64,000 nt of DNA from DATLXU01 sp035575515. Its GTDB lineage: Bacteria; Acidobacteriota; Blastocatellia; UBA7656. The stretch lies in assembly GCA_035575515.1 (NCBI GenBank), contig DATLXU010000067.1, positions 1 through 64,000 on the forward strand, in the 5' to 3' direction. The position numbers and the translations under genes are program-made. This document shows, piece by piece, positions 24,693-33,497 of this stretch (within the stretch, counting starts at the first letter, position 1; each line of letters starts with the position of its first letter). The notes below the pieces were generated by a model. It was given only the letters and a program-made list of their open reading frames with translations, had not been told where the DNA came from and ran no database searches.

Positions 24693-25814
24693 GTGTCAAA
24701 CAAACTTGCCAAATTCGTTCAACTGATTGGCTCAACGCGCCGCGAAAGACGGCTCGGCACGGTGATACTGTTTGTCACTTCTCGATGCAATGCATTTTGC
24801 AGGACGTGCTTCTACTGGGACCATCTGAACCGGCCCGGCGACCTCACGCTTGAGCAGATCAAAAAAGTATCGCGCACGATGCCGCCGATAACCGACCTGT
24901 GGCTGTCGGGCGGCGAGCCTTCATTGCGCCGCGACGTCTCGGAAATCATAAACGAGTTTGTTACGAACAACGGCGTGAGCCGCGTGATTATTCCAACTAA
25001 TGGGCTGGCTAAAACGCTCGTCCACAAGATGGTGGAGACGGCGCTCGCGCGCCACGCGATTGATCTTTACCTGAACATCGCGCTCGACGGCTACGGCAAG
25101 ACGCACGACCGGATTAGAGGCGTGCCGGGACACTGGGAGAAGACGCTCGACTGCATTCGCTCGCTCTACCCGCTGAAAGAAAAATACGGCGACCGATTTC
25201 GATTGAACGTCAATACGGTCATCTGCGCCGAAAACTATACGGAGATCGAAAAGTTGGCTTCTTATCTTTGGGACAACTTCAATCTTGACGGTCAGTACTT
25301 CAACATCATTCGCGGCACAACTCCCGTTGGCGACGAGATAAAACAGATTCCGGAAGATGCCCTGCCTGAGATTTACACGCTTGTGGCGCGACTGACGAAG
25401 ATGTACGGCAACCGAATGTTTGCCAGCGACGATGCGCTTACGCGTTTCGTCAAGAACATCGCTTACGTCGGCGCGATAACGACACATTACCGGGTGCAGC
25501 ACGCGAATTTTGAGAAGGCGAGCGCGTGGCCGTTTCCATGCACGGCTGGCGAGACGACGGCTGTGATTGATTACAATGGCGACGTGCGCGCCTGCGAGTT
25601 GCGCGAGCGGTTCGCGACGCTCGCGGATTACAATTACGACTTTGGCGCGCTATGGAATGATGCGGCGCGTCAGCGAGAGCTACTGGCAATTGATGAAGGC
25701 CGCGCCTGCTGGTGCACACATGTTTGTTTCATTCACGACTCGATGCGCCACTCGCGCCGCGCGCTGCTCGTCGAAGTTCCGAAGAGTTACCTCCGGCGGG
25801 AAAGCTGGAGATAG
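24693..25814 (+). CDS. Radical SAM protein with SPASM-like C-terminus
   Basis: 373 residues from GTG 24693, chosen because AAGGGAAAG lies just before it; TTG 24630 would add 21 residues. The cluster motif is CNAFCRTCF (CX3CX2C), followed by LWLSGGEPSLRRDV (the GGE motif), IIPTNGL and LNIALDGYGKTHDRIRG. The C-terminal part has Cys in PFPCTAGET, VRACELRERF and CWCTHVCF, like the auxiliary-cluster SPASM/twitch region. It probably modifies a peptide or small molecule; neither a partner nor a precursor peptide gene is visible next to it. Confidence 0.85.
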   Translation: MSNKLAKFVQLIGSTRRERRLGTVILFVTSRCNAFCRTCFYWDHLNRPGDLTLEQIKKVSRTMPPITDLWLSGGEPSLRRDVSEIINEFVTNNGVSRVIIPTNGLAKTLVHKMVETALARHAIDLYLNIALDGYGKTHDRIRGVPGHWEKTLDCIRSLYPLKEKYGDRFRLNVNTVICAENYTEIEKLASYLWDNFNLDGQYFNIIRGTTPVGDEIKQIPEDALPEIYTLVARLTKMYGNRMFASDDALTRFVKNIAYVGAITTHYRVQHANFEKASAWPFPCTAGETTAVIDYNGDVRACELRERFATLADYNYDFGALWNDAARQRELLAIDEGRACWCTHVCFIHDSMRHSRRALLVEVPKSYLRRESWR

Positions 25815-25820
25815 AACAAA

Positions 25821-25895
25821 ACACGGAAACGCGGGGGGCACGGAGATAACACGGAAAGAATGGTTGCTGAGACTCTATGTTATCTCAGCGTCTCG
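25821..25895. repeat. Heptamer array with inverted stem between convergent genes
   Basis: Units ACACGGA, AACGCGG, GGGGCAC, GGAGATA, ACACGGA. GAGATAACA at 25843-25851 pairs exactly with 25878-25886. It lies between the converging radical SAM and M20 genes and could double as a bidirectional terminator. Confidence 0.6.
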
Positions 25896-25899
25896 GCGC

Positions 25900-27096
25900 T
25901 TAAATCGTTTCAATCAATCGTGTGAGCAGCGCGGCGCGACGAGGGATGTCGCTAATGATAATGTGCTCGTGCTCGGCGTGCGCGCCTGCGCCGTCAACCC
26001 CTAGACCGTCAAGAACAGGCACGCCCTCAGCCGCGATGAAGTTGCCGTCGGAACCGCCGCCGACCGAGCCTTCTTTCAAGTCAATTTCTATCTCCGCAGC
26101 CAATAAGCGAGCGCGCTCGAACAACTCGCCTATCGCGGCGGTGCGAACGAGCGGCGGGCGATTGATTCCGCCGCGCACTTCTATTTGCGCGCCATCAATC
26201 ACAGGACGGAGCGAGCGCATCGCTTCTGTTACTCGCTGGCCTTCTTCAACGGTTTGAAATCTCATATCTACGAGCGCGCGAGCTTCTGCGGCGACTACAT
26301 TTGAAAGCGTCCCGCCGCGCGCGACACCAACGTTGAGCGTCGTGCCTAGCTCTATGTCCCACAGCTTGCTGATTGCAAGTATCTGATGAGCAAGCTCGGA
26401 GATAGCGCTAATGCCCGCGCGCGGGTCGTTGCCAGCGTGAGCGGAGCGGCCTCGAATTATCAATTCAAATTCGCCGACGCCTTTGCGCGCGGTCTTGATC
26501 GTGCCGCCGGGAATTGGCGGCTCAAGCACTAGCGCGGCTCGCGCTCGACGAGCTTCGTCTTCGATCAACTCGCGCGAAAAGTGGCTGCCCGTCTCTTCAT
26601 CGCAGGTCATCAATAGTGTCACAGGCCTTCGGGTTTTTCGGCTCAACTCTTTTATCGCGCGCACTGCGAAAGCAGCAATGCTGACGCCTGCTTTCATATC
26701 GAATATGCCCGGCCCGAATGCGCGATCATCTTCTATGTGAAAGGGGCGCGCCGCGAGCGTGCCTGTCGGCCACACGGTGTCGAGGTGGCCTACTACGAGC
26801 AACTGCTTGTTGGTTGATTCCGAATCCTCGTGCGCAGCGGTTTCATCAGCGTGCGATTTATCTGTCAAATCGTAGCGCGCGCGCACGGTCGAGCCATATA
26901 GCGGGTCGCTGAACAGATCAACCTGCGCGCCCCATTTAGACAATCGCTCGGCGAAATTTTCTGCTATGCGCGCGAGCAGAGCGGCTTCGCGCGACATTGA
27001 TTCCTGCTCGACGAGCCAGCGGATGAACTCAAGCATCTCCGTGCGATGTTCCTGAAAGTAAGAGAGCAGCGTTGCGCCTTGATTGATGTATGTCAT
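25900..27096 (-). CDS. M20-family metallopeptidase (carboxypeptidase G2-like)
   Basis: 398 residues from ATG 27096. The catalytic elements are in order: GHLDTVWPTG (zinc His and catalytic Asp), GPGIFDMKAG (bridging Asp), TCDEETGS (catalytic Glu and zinc ligand), and HAEHEH near the C-terminus (zinc His). The lid domain includes GRSAHAGNDPRAGISAI. The enzyme probably removes a C-terminal amino acid or hydrolyses an amide. No signal sequence, so cytosolic. Confidence 0.88.
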   Translation of the reverse strand: MTYINQGATLLSYFQEHRTEMLEFIRWLVEQESMSREAALLARIAENFAERLSKWGAQVDLFSDPLYGSTVRARYDLTDKSHADETAAHEDSESTNKQLLVVGHLDTVWPTGTLAARPFHIEDDRAFGPGIFDMKAGVSIAAFAVRAIKELSRKTRRPVTLLMTCDEETGSHFSRELIEDEARRARAALVLEPPIPGGTIKTARKGVGEFELIIRGRSAHAGNDPRAGISAISELAHQILAISKLWDIELGTTLNVGVARGGTLSNVVAAEARALVDMRFQTVEEGQRVTEAMRSLRPVIDGAQIEVRGGINRPPLVRTAAIGELFERARLLAAEIEIDLKEGSVGGGSDGNFIAAEGVPVLDGLGVDGAGAHAEHEHIIISDIPRRAALLTRLIETI

Positions 27097-27177
27097 CACG
27101 TAGATTTTTAGCAGAGCCGCAACCACGCGCGCCAGCTTCATTGCGCGATACGGTTGCGGCGGTCGAAAGCATTCAAT

Positions 27178-27774
27178 TCATTTAGCGTCAGATTTGGTTT
27201 GACGGACGAGGTTCGAATAGATAACCCACTTGCCGTCGAATGGGCCGCCCGGAACGAGCGTATAAACCTGCGTCCCTGATTCTGTCCTCACTCTATAGTT
27301 GCGAAAAATCTTGTCGGGAGGTTTTTCGTTAAGCTCAATTTTGCCCTGAGGCAGCTCGCTTATCAATTTTGCGAAGGCGGCGATTTCGGCATCGCTCGCT
27401 TTCGCGAGCGACGCGGATGATTGCAACTTTTCCATCTGCGCTTTCGCTTCGGCGCGGGCCTGCTCCTGCTTCTGCTTTTCTGCCATCAGCGCGTTGAGCT
27501 GTTGCTCCTGCTGCTGCGTGGTTGCTTTGAGCGAAGCGTTTTCGTCGCTGAGCCGTTTCTTTTCAGATTCGCTCTTTGAATAAAGCGCGTAGCTGGTCGT
27601 GAGCAGCGCGACTGCTCCGACGAGCGCGGCGAGTATTATTACAAGAGCAAGAACCAGCCAGCGCCTTTTGGCCGATTCGTTCTGCTCGATCTGTTCTCTG
27701 ATTGTGTCAACGTCGCTCTGCGTATAGCTGACGGCCCAGCCGCCTTGCGATGATTGGTGTGAGGACGGGTTCAT
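27178..27774 (-). CDS. Single-pass membrane protein with coiled coil, unknown function
   Basis: 198 residues; start ATG 27774 preceded by AGGTGAC. A charged N-terminus is followed by one helix (RRWLVLALVIILAALVGAVALLTTSY), then a long Gln/Glu/Lys/Ala coiled coil (residues ~70-125), then a compact C-terminal domain (FRNYRVRTESGTQVYTLVPGGPFDGKWVIYSN). I do not recognise a family. The topology suggests a periplasmic sensor or spacer protein. Confidence 0.7.
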   Translation of the reverse strand: MNPSSHQSSQGGWAVSYTQSDVDTIREQIEQNESAKRRWLVLALVIILAALVGAVALLTTSYALYSKSESEKKRLSDENASLKATTQQQEQQLNALMAEKQKQEQARAEAKAQMEKLQSSASLAKASDAEIAAFAKLISELPQGKIELNEKPPDKIFRNYRVRTESGTQVYTLVPGGPFDGKWVIYSNLVRQTKSDAK

Positions 27775-28139
27775 GATGTCACCTCGGACGGGGGCGGAAA
27801 TTCAGTTAAGCTCGCGGCTTCAACTACGTCCGCAGGTATATGTTACACCAGCGCGCAAGCCGAATGAATAGTCATCGCGCTTCCGTTTGAATTAAAGGAT
27901 TGCCGCCGAATCGCGCGGATTCTTTATCAGAATAGCCACTGAACCATACGCAAACCCACAACAATACTTTTGTGAATTTCTGTGTGATTCTGTGGCCAGC
28001 CCAACTTGAATCCGAACTGATACAGACCAACGGATTTATTAAGGGCGCAATCAAATTATTATTGAAGTTGCGCGGCGGTTGTTTTATAGGCTACCATGTC
28101 CAGTTTGATTCTGTTCCTGGTTCGTGACTGAGAGGATGT
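27775..28139. other. Intergenic gap, no gene seen
   Basis: A 365-base divergent gap holding the promoters of the coiled-coil gene and of rbfA. A weak direct repeat of TTCTGTG-type units lies near 27975-28000 but does not form a clear array. No ORF with coding character. Confidence 0.4.
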
Positions 28140-28508
28140 ATGGCTGGGAGAAGAGCAGAGCGGCTGGCCGAGCAGTTGAGGGAAGAAGTCAGCATGATAA
28201 TTGCGGGCGAGGTCGAAGACCCGAGGGTAGCCGACGCGACCGTGACCGAAGTGAGACTCAGCCCCGACCTGCGTTATGCAAAGATTTATGTCAGCGTGAT
28301 GGGAACCGATGAAGAGATAAAGGAGTCTGTCGCCGCTCTCAATCACGCGGCCAGATTTATAAGGCGGCAGCTTGCAGCTGCGCTCAGGTTGAGATACACG
28401 CCGGAATTACATTTTGTTTTTGACCAGACATCAGTGACTGCCGCACGAATCGAAGAGTTACTCAGTGAGGAGGTAGAAAAGGCGCGGGAACGAGAACAGG
28501 ACAGATGA
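28140..28508 (+). CDS. rbfA: Ribosome-binding factor A
   Basis: 122 residues; ATG 28140 with GAGAGGA upstream. RbfA binds the 30S subunit and is needed for late 16S rRNA maturation. The KH-like fold is recognised from MAGRRAERLAEQLREEVSMIIAGEVEDPRV, ATVTEVRLSPDLRYAKIYVSVMG and FIRRQLAAALRLRYTPELHFVFDQTSVTAARIEELL. It is followed by nrnA, as in many bacteria, though infB is not next to it here. Confidence 0.93.
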   Translation: MAGRRAERLAEQLREEVSMIIAGEVEDPRVADATVTEVRLSPDLRYAKIYVSVMGTDEEIKESVAALNHAARFIRRQLAAALRLRYTPELHFVFDQTSVTAARIEELLSEEVEKAREREQDR

Positions 28509-28513
28509 TTTTT

Positions 28514-28601
28514 GCATTTCAGATTTTGGATTGCCGGAGCCAGTTGCTACTAAGCCGAAACTCCAGAGCTTTGCCTCAATCTAAAATCCAAAATCTAATT
28601 G
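28514..28601. repeat. Heptamer array with inverted arms, between rbfA and nrnA
   Basis: Left arm TTTGCAT, TTCAGAT, TTTGGAT; right arm CAATCTA, AAATCCA, AAATCTA. AGATTTTGGATT pairs with its complement in the right arm. Confidence 0.75.
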
Positions 28602-28621
28602 CGCCGTAGCCTTTTGAAGTT

Positions 28622-29587
28622 ATGCTTAGTCAGGTTGTTCAGCTTATAGAGCATCGTCAGCGTTTCATGATCACGTCGCACATACGGCCCGATGGCGACG
28701 GGCTTGGGTCGGGGCTTGCGCTCTACTGGATGCTCCGCAGCATGGGCAAAGAGGTTGACGTAGTGCTTCGCGACCGCGTGCCGCCCGCCTACATGGTGCT
28801 GCCCGGTTCCGAGCTTGTGCTGGTGCAGGATGATGTCACCGATATTTACGACGCAGCGTTCATTATCGAGTGCAGCGACGTTGAGCGACCAGGACTGCCG
28901 AGCCTGAGGCATCAATTCGTCGTCAATATTGATCATCATTCGACGACCGAACCGTTTGGCGATATTAACTGGATTGATTCGACTGCGGCTGCCGTCGGCG
29001 AGATGGTTTATAACCTCTGCAAGGCGCTTGGCCTCGAAGTCACGAAAGAGATTGCCGAATGCATCTACACGGCGCTGCTAACGGACACGGGAAGTTTTCA
29101 TTTTTCAAACACAACGGAGCGGACGCTTAAGATTGCAAGCGAGCTTGTGCGTCGAGGCGTAGAGCCTGCGCGCATCTCGCAAGCGTTGTTTTATTCCTAC
29201 CCATTTTCAAAAATCAGACTGCTTGGACTTGTGCTGTCGGGCATAGAGCGCGACGAATCGGGCCGCATCGCGTGGGTCGTGATGGACCGCGCGATGATGT
29301 ATGAAGCGGGCGCGAGCGAAGAAGATTCGGACGGCATAGTCAATCACGCGCTCTCGATTGGCGAAGTTGAAGCCGTCGCGTTTTTCAAAGAGCTTTCGCC
29401 GGGCGTCTATCGCGTGAGTCTGCGGTCGAAGAACCGCCACAACGTCGCTCGCGTGGCCGAGCAGTTCGGCGGTGGCGGCCATCGCAACGCAGCCGGGTGT
29501 AGAATCAGCGGCGACTTCGAAGACGTGAAGCGCCGCGTGATCGAACGGCTTCAGGCAGCAGTAGGCGTTGCGCCCGTTTCCGCCTGA
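28622..29587 (+). CDS. nrnA: Bifunctional oligoribonuclease / pAp phosphatase (DHH family)
   Basis: 321 residues. Motifs of the DHH superfamily are clear: TSHIRPDGDGLGSGLAL (motif I), FIIECSDVERPG, VNIDHHSTTEPFG (DHH motif), TALLTDTGSFHFSNT, and the DHHA1 domain end RVAEQFGGGGHRNAAGCRI (GGGH RNA-binding loop). NrnA degrades 2-5 nt RNA fragments and dephosphorylates pAp. It follows rbfA on the same strand, an arrangement common in many phyla. Confidence 0.92.
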   Translation: MLSQVVQLIEHRQRFMITSHIRPDGDGLGSGLALYWMLRSMGKEVDVVLRDRVPPAYMVLPGSELVLVQDDVTDIYDAAFIIECSDVERPGLPSLRHQFVVNIDHHSTTEPFGDINWIDSTAAAVGEMVYNLCKALGLEVTKEIAECIYTALLTDTGSFHFSNTTERTLKIASELVRRGVEPARISQALFYSYPFSKIRLLGLVLSGIERDESGRIAWVVMDRAMMYEAGASEEDSDGIVNHALSIGEVEAVAFFKELSPGVYRVSLRSKNRHNVARVAEQFGGGGHRNAAGCRISGDFEDVKRRVIERLQAAVGVAPVSA

Positions 29588-29762
29588 ATATCTTTTCACC
29601 CTGCTAATGAGTGCCGTTTAACCACTTTCAAACGGGCTGCCAAACATTACTATTGAGTTAGATTTCAGATGGATTTAATCTGTCACCAGCCTGCCCCTTT
29701 GCTGATTACACCGGTTCGCAACGAGTCTGAATCTTTCAAGTTTTATTAAAAGGGACAAGGGT

Positions 29763-30224
29763 ATGTTTAACGGCGTTGTTCGTAATCGAGGCGAGTTGGC
29801 GAAAGCGGAATCAACGCTCCAGGAGCTTGAAGAAAAATATGAGCGCGTTCGCTCGCTCCTCGAAGAGCGCAAGGCTGAGCGATTGCAGATAGAGACGCAA
29901 GTGCAGGCGGCGGCAGCGGCAGCAGGCGATATGGACAGGCTCGTGGCACTGCAATCTCGCGCCGTTGCTCTTGACCGCTCGATTGCGGAATTGAGCGCGG
30001 CGGAAGCCGAATGCTGCGAACGTGTGCAATCTGCGCGGCGTTACCTTTACACCCTTTACGTGCGGCTCGAAAAGCTCAGGCAGGAGGCTGTGCTCTTGAA
30101 GCGCAAGCTCTGGTTGAACGAGGAGGCCGAAGCTCTTTCAGGCGAAGAGCGAGCGAGCCTTAGCCGACTCAAGATACAGATCAAAGCAATCACCGGCGAG
30201 AGCCAGACGGGACAACTGATTTAG
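29763..30224 (+). CDS. Coiled-coil protein, unknown function
   Basis: 153 residues starting MFNGVVRNRGELAKAESTLQELEEKYERVRSLLEERKAER; AAGGGACAAGGG lies upstream of ATG 29763. Almost the whole protein is predicted as heptad-patterned helix (Glu, Arg, Lys, Leu, Ala), with a short gap at residues ~55-65 and a CC pair (AAEAECCERVQ). There is no membrane segment or signal. No family recognised. It converges on yceH with an array between them. Confidence 0.6.
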   Translation: MFNGVVRNRGELAKAESTLQELEEKYERVRSLLEERKAERLQIETQVQAAAAAAGDMDRLVALQSRAVALDRSIAELSAAEAECCERVQSARRYLYTLYVRLEKLRQEAVLLKRKLWLNEEAEALSGEERASLSRLKIQIKAITGESQTGQLI

Positions 30225-30307
30225 GCAGTTGCCAGTTGTCAGTGCTCAGTTGTCAGTATCCAATGCACATTTCAACTCACAACCGAGCACTGGCAACCGA
30301 CAACTGC
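30224..30307. repeat. Heptamer array with inverted arms between convergent genes
   Basis: Left arm CAGTTGC, CAGTTGT, CAGTGCT, CAGTTGT, CAGTATC; right arm ACAACCG, AGCACTG, GCAACCG, ACAACTG. The arms pair over about 33 bases. It could act as a bidirectional terminator. Confidence 0.8.
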
Positions 30308-30308
30308 T

Positions 30309-30971
30309 TTATTCAAACTGGCTCTTGAAATCTAGAAACTGTTGGCGAAGCTCGGCCAGTTCCGCGCGTAGAGTTTCGATCGCGCTTTCAAGCTTGGCAA
30401 TCCGCTCGTTTTCGGCGCGCACTTCGATCATCGCAGGCTCAAGTCGCGGCTCTACGGCGCGCTCTTCAATCTGCGGCTCGCCTGAAAGCAGGTGCGCGTA
30501 ACGCGATTCCTTCGTGCCTGGAAGTCGCGGCAGCTTCGCTACAAGCGGCGGCTCTGCTGCCGCAAGCGAGGCCAGCACTGCTTCTACTTCTTCGATGCTT
30601 GTGAATTCGTAAAGCCGAGTGGTGCGCCCTCGAATCTCGCCTGCCGTCTGCGGCCCGCGCAACATCAACACGCACATCACCGCCACCTCTTGTTCAGCCA
30701 GCTTGAATTGCTCAGCAAAGCGATGCTCGTATTTCGGCACGCGGCTGCCCGGCCCCGTGACCATCCATATGAGACCCCTTTCACGAAGACTATCGAGCGC
30801 GCGGGCTATGATCTTTTCGTCGAAGGAAACCACAGGCTCGCGGTTCGTCGTCTGATTGCACGCATTGACGAGCGCATTGAGAGTGAGCGGGTAGTATTCG
30901 GGCGTGGTTATCTGCTTTTCGATGAGTGAACCGATGACGCGAACTTCCACAGGGTTGAGCGTGACGTTCAC
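30309..30971 (-). CDS. yceH: YceH-family (DUF480) protein
   Basis: 220 residues. The signature TLNPVEVRVIGSLIEKQITTPEYYPLTLNALVNACNQTTNREPVVSFDE opens the protein, followed by LRERGLIWMVTGPGSRVPKYEHRF and LMLRGPQTAGEIRGRTTRLYEF, which form two winged-helix domains. A C-terminal coiled coil (AENERIAKLESAIETLRAELAELRQQF) ends it. The function is not firmly established; the winged helices suggest nucleic-acid or protein binding. Confidence 0.9.
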   Translation of the reverse strand: MNVTLNPVEVRVIGSLIEKQITTPEYYPLTLNALVNACNQTTNREPVVSFDEKIIARALDSLRERGLIWMVTGPGSRVPKYEHRFAEQFKLAEQEVAVMCVLMLRGPQTAGEIRGRTTRLYEFTSIEEVEAVLASLAAAEPPLVAKLPRLPGTKESRYAHLLSGEPQIEERAVEPRLEPAMIEVRAENERIAKLESAIETLRAELAELRQQFLDFKSQFE

Positions 30972-31140
30972 TGTTGATGATTCCTTTTAATAAGATTAGT
31001 GAACCCGTCATTGCTGATGAGCAGGTCAATAAAGTTTTATCACAGGCGGGCGGCGATGGCTAAGCGAGTATAGACCGGGAGCGCGTTGGGCAGTGGAGAG
31101 AGCTTTCAAAGTTCAACTCGCGCGCCCGGTTGAATTGCGG

Positions 31141-31545
31141 TCACGCGGTTTGAGCCTTTTGATAAGCGGCAACGGCTGTGTCGAGGTATTCGTGGAAAGC
31201 GACGATTCTGCCGTCGCGAACCGTGAAGTCATGAGCGAAGTCGCTGGCAAACTCGCGGCCAGTTGATCTGACGCGCCAATGGCAGTGGCCGAGCGCGACC
31301 ACTTTATCTCCCTGCGCGACGAACTCTTTCGGCGAAAACTCCAAAACCTCCTGCGATTCATTGACCGACGCGAAAAACCGCGCGACGGCCTCGCGCCCGG
31401 CTCGCTTTCCTGCAAAGGGAACGCCTTCAATATCGGGCAACTGCCACGTCACATCATCCGACATGAGATCAAGCAGAGACTCAATGTCGCCGCTCTTGAA
31501 ACTATTGTAAGCCCGCTGCGCGACATTTATGTTTTCCTGACTAAT
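31141..31545 (-). CDS. SnoaL-like / NTF2-fold protein, probable ATT start
   Basis: 134 residues. I place the start at ATT 31545 because AGGAGG (31556-31551) sits exactly 5 bases before it, and the product then begins SQENINVAQRAYNSFKSGDIESLL, matching how SnoaL-like proteins normally begin. ATG 31587 is in frame but has no ribosome site and adds 14 atypical residues. The fold is identified by the pattern LLDLMSDDVTWQLPDIEGVPFAGKRAGREAVARFFASV and the end strand GRIVAFHEYLDTAVAAYQKA. These proteins are often small-molecule isomerases or hydrolases; the substrate is unknown. Confidence 0.75.
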   Translation of the reverse strand: MSQENINVAQRAYNSFKSGDIESLLDLMSDDVTWQLPDIEGVPFAGKRAGREAVARFFASVNESQEVLEFSPKEFVAQGDKVVALGHCHWRVRSTGREFASDFAHDFTVRDGRIVAFHEYLDTAVAAYQKAQTA

Positions 31546-31688
31546 GATTTCCTCCTGAGATTTAATCTTGTGGGAACCCACACGCATATACGGCGGGCCT
31601 GTTTTACGTAGATGCATCAGCGATTAATTGATTGAGCGAGGGTCATAAAGATTGCGCGGCTCAGGAACAATCTCTGATAATACTTGCC

Positions 31689-32015
31689 GTGAGCGAAAGC
31701 TATTCGGTTTTAATCATCGAGATGTCGCGCTACATGGATGAAGAAGGCGAGCGCGAGGTGCGCGGCTTTGCGACGTTGGAGCTTGCGCGCGAGTTCGCGC
31801 AGCGATGGGTTAGAGATTCGCTCGAAGAACAGCGCAGGCCCGGCCAAAGCTGCGAGCAGTTGCGCAAGATGTGGCTGATGTTCGGCGACGATGCCGTAGT
31901 CATCGGCGGCGCAAGTTATGCCGCATCGGACGAGTTGGATTATTTCATCGCCAACCCCGCGACTCGCGAAGAGCGCGATTGGCAATCAATCAAAGAGAGG
32001 GCCGGGATTAAATAG
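31689..32015 (+). CDS. Hypothetical small protein
   Basis: 108 residues from GTG 31689 (VSESYSVLIIEMSRYMDEEGEREVRGFATLELAREFAQRWVRDSLEEQ...). The frame is open back to 31632, but the extra residues look unconserved. The sequence is acidic, with alpha/beta alternation and no signal. It lacks recognisable motifs, and the start is uncertain because no ribosome site is visible. It precedes ybaK by 55 bases. Confidence 0.55.
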   Translation: MSESYSVLIIEMSRYMDEEGEREVRGFATLELAREFAQRWVRDSLEEQRRPGQSCEQLRKMWLMFGDDAVVIGGASYAASDELDYFIANPATREERDWQSIKERAGIK

Positions 32016-32070
32016 ATTCGCCGACAGCCATCAATTCCCTCGATCAAATTGCTGCGTTAGAATTGAAGTG

Positions 32071-32568
32071 ATGGCTAAAGAGAAGATTGATTATCCGATA
32101 ACTCCAGCCGTGCGCGCGCTCAGAGAAAAGAAGATCGAGTTCGCGCCGCACCTCTACGCGTACAAAGAGCACGGCGGCACTCGGCATTCAGCCGCAGAGC
32201 TTGGCGTGGATGAACATTCAGTCATCAAGACTCTCGTGATGGAAACCGATTCGCGCGAGCCGCTTATTATATTGATGCACGGCGACCGCGAAGTTTCCAC
32301 GAAAGAGCTTGCGCGAGCACTCGGAGTAAAGACGGTCTTGCCCTGCTCGCCCGACACGGCACAAAAGCACACTGGCTACATGGTCGGCGGGACAAGCCCG
32401 TTCGGCACGCGCAAGCGTTTGCCGGTTTATGCCGAGAAGACGATTTTCGATCTGCCGCGCATCTTCATCAACGGCGGCAAGCGCGGCTTTCTCGTCGAGA
32501 TTGATCCGAAAGATTTGCGAGCCGCGCTCGATGTGAAAGAAGTCGACGTGGCGATAGCGCAGCATTGA
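32071..32568 (+). CDS. ybaK: Cys-tRNA(Pro)/Cys-tRNA(Cys) deacylase, YbaK/EbsC family
   Basis: 165 residues from ATG 32071. YbaK hydrolyses Cys mischarged on tRNA(Pro). Motifs: TPAVRALREKKIEFAPHLYAYKEHGGTRHSAAELGVDEHSVIKTLVM, MHGDREVSTKELARALG, and YMVGGTSPFGTRKRLPVYAEKTIFDLPRIFINGGKRGFLVEIDPKDL. These are diagnostic for the YbaK branch rather than ProX. Length is standard. Confidence 0.92.
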   Translation: MAKEKIDYPITPAVRALREKKIEFAPHLYAYKEHGGTRHSAAELGVDEHSVIKTLVMETDSREPLIILMHGDREVSTKELARALGVKTVLPCSPDTAQKHTGYMVGGTSPFGTRKRLPVYAEKTIFDLPRIFINGGKRGFLVEIDPKDLRAALDVKEVDVAIAQH

Positions 32569-32602
32569 AGCTAAGGATTGATTGTGGGAAGAGACTGATT
32601 GC

Positions 32603-33235
32603 ATGGCTGAACTGAACAGAGATTATTCGCAACCGCCTTTGCGCAAGAGCGACGTTGACCCGAACCCGCTTGTGGAATTTCAGAAATGGTTCAATCGAGC
32701 AATTGAGGTCGTGCCGATTTTGCCGAACGCGATGACGCTTGCGACGGCGACGCGCGACGGCGTGCCTTCGGCGCGAACTGTGCTGCTTAAAGATTACGAT
32801 GAGCGTGGATTCGTTTTTTACACGAACTACGACAGCCAAAAAGCGAAGGAGTTGGAAGAAAATCCGGTGGCGACGCTGCTTTTCTACTGGCCTGAGCTTG
32901 AGCGTCAGGTGCGCATCACTGGCCGCGCGACGCGAACTACGCGCGAAGAATCGGAAGAGTATTTTCGCACGCGCCCGCGAGACAGCCAGCTCAGCGCGTG
33001 GGCGTCGCGACAAAGCGAAGTCATTGCGAGCCGCGAGGTTTTGCAGAATAAGATGGCCGAGTTAGTCGCTGAGTACGAAGGCCGCGAAGTTCCGCTGCCG
33101 CCGAACTGGGGCGGCTACCGCGTCGCGGCTGAGGTGATAGAATTCTGGCAGGGCCGACCGAGCCGCCTGCACGACCGATTGCGCTACACACGACAGAGCG
33201 ACGGCGAGTGGCTGATTGAGAGATTGTCGCCTTGA
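32603..33235 (+). CDS. pdxH: Pyridoxamine 5'-phosphate oxidase
   Basis: 210 residues from ATG 32603. PdxH oxidises PNP or PMP to PLP with FMN. The FMN/PNP-binding motifs are all present: NAMTLATATRDGVPSARTVLLKDYDERGFVFYTNYDSQKAKELEENP, QVRITGRATRTTREESEEYFRTRPRDSQLSAWAS, PPNWGGYRVAAEVIEFWQGRPSRLHDRLRY. Length matches the family. Confidence 0.95.
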   Translation: MAELNRDYSQPPLRKSDVDPNPLVEFQKWFNRAIEVVPILPNAMTLATATRDGVPSARTVLLKDYDERGFVFYTNYDSQKAKELEENPVATLLFYWPELERQVRITGRATRTTREESEEYFRTRPRDSQLSAWASRQSEVIASREVLQNKMAELVAEYEGREVPLPPNWGGYRVAAEVIEFWQGRPSRLHDRLRYTRQSDGEWLIERLSP

Positions 33236-33281
33236 GTGAATAGCTCATCGTCTCCTGCCAGAATCCGAGGTCGTTATTGGA

Positions 33282-33373
33282 TTGACAAGAAGCGGCTTGA
33301 AGTTATCCACTTTCATTTCGCACACGCGGTCGGCCCGCGCAGATTGACAACTTTTTCAAGCGTATGCTAAAAG
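33282..33373 (+). promoter_or_regulatory. Candidate promoters ahead of the nuo operon
   Basis: TTGACA at 33282-33287 with TATCCA at 33304-33309 (16-base spacer), and TTGACA at 33344-33349 with TAAAAG at 33368-33373 (18-base spacer). The second uses the same -10 (TAAAAG) as the candidate at 7952-7980. Both lie in the 262-base gap before nuoC. Confidence 0.35.
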
Positions 33374-33497
33374 CAATCGAGGCAAGGGACTTTGGTTCTT
33401 TTTCGGCAGCATTTCTTTTCTCAGAGCAGTCACAGTCGTCAATATAAGTCTCAGCGCATCGTGAGCGTGTTTGCGCACGGCATATTCGAGTCACGCA

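Noticed and set aside
27205..27225. tRNA T-arm-like GGTTCGAA
   Set aside because: It is within the coiled-coil membrane protein gene and no cloverleaf can be formed around it.
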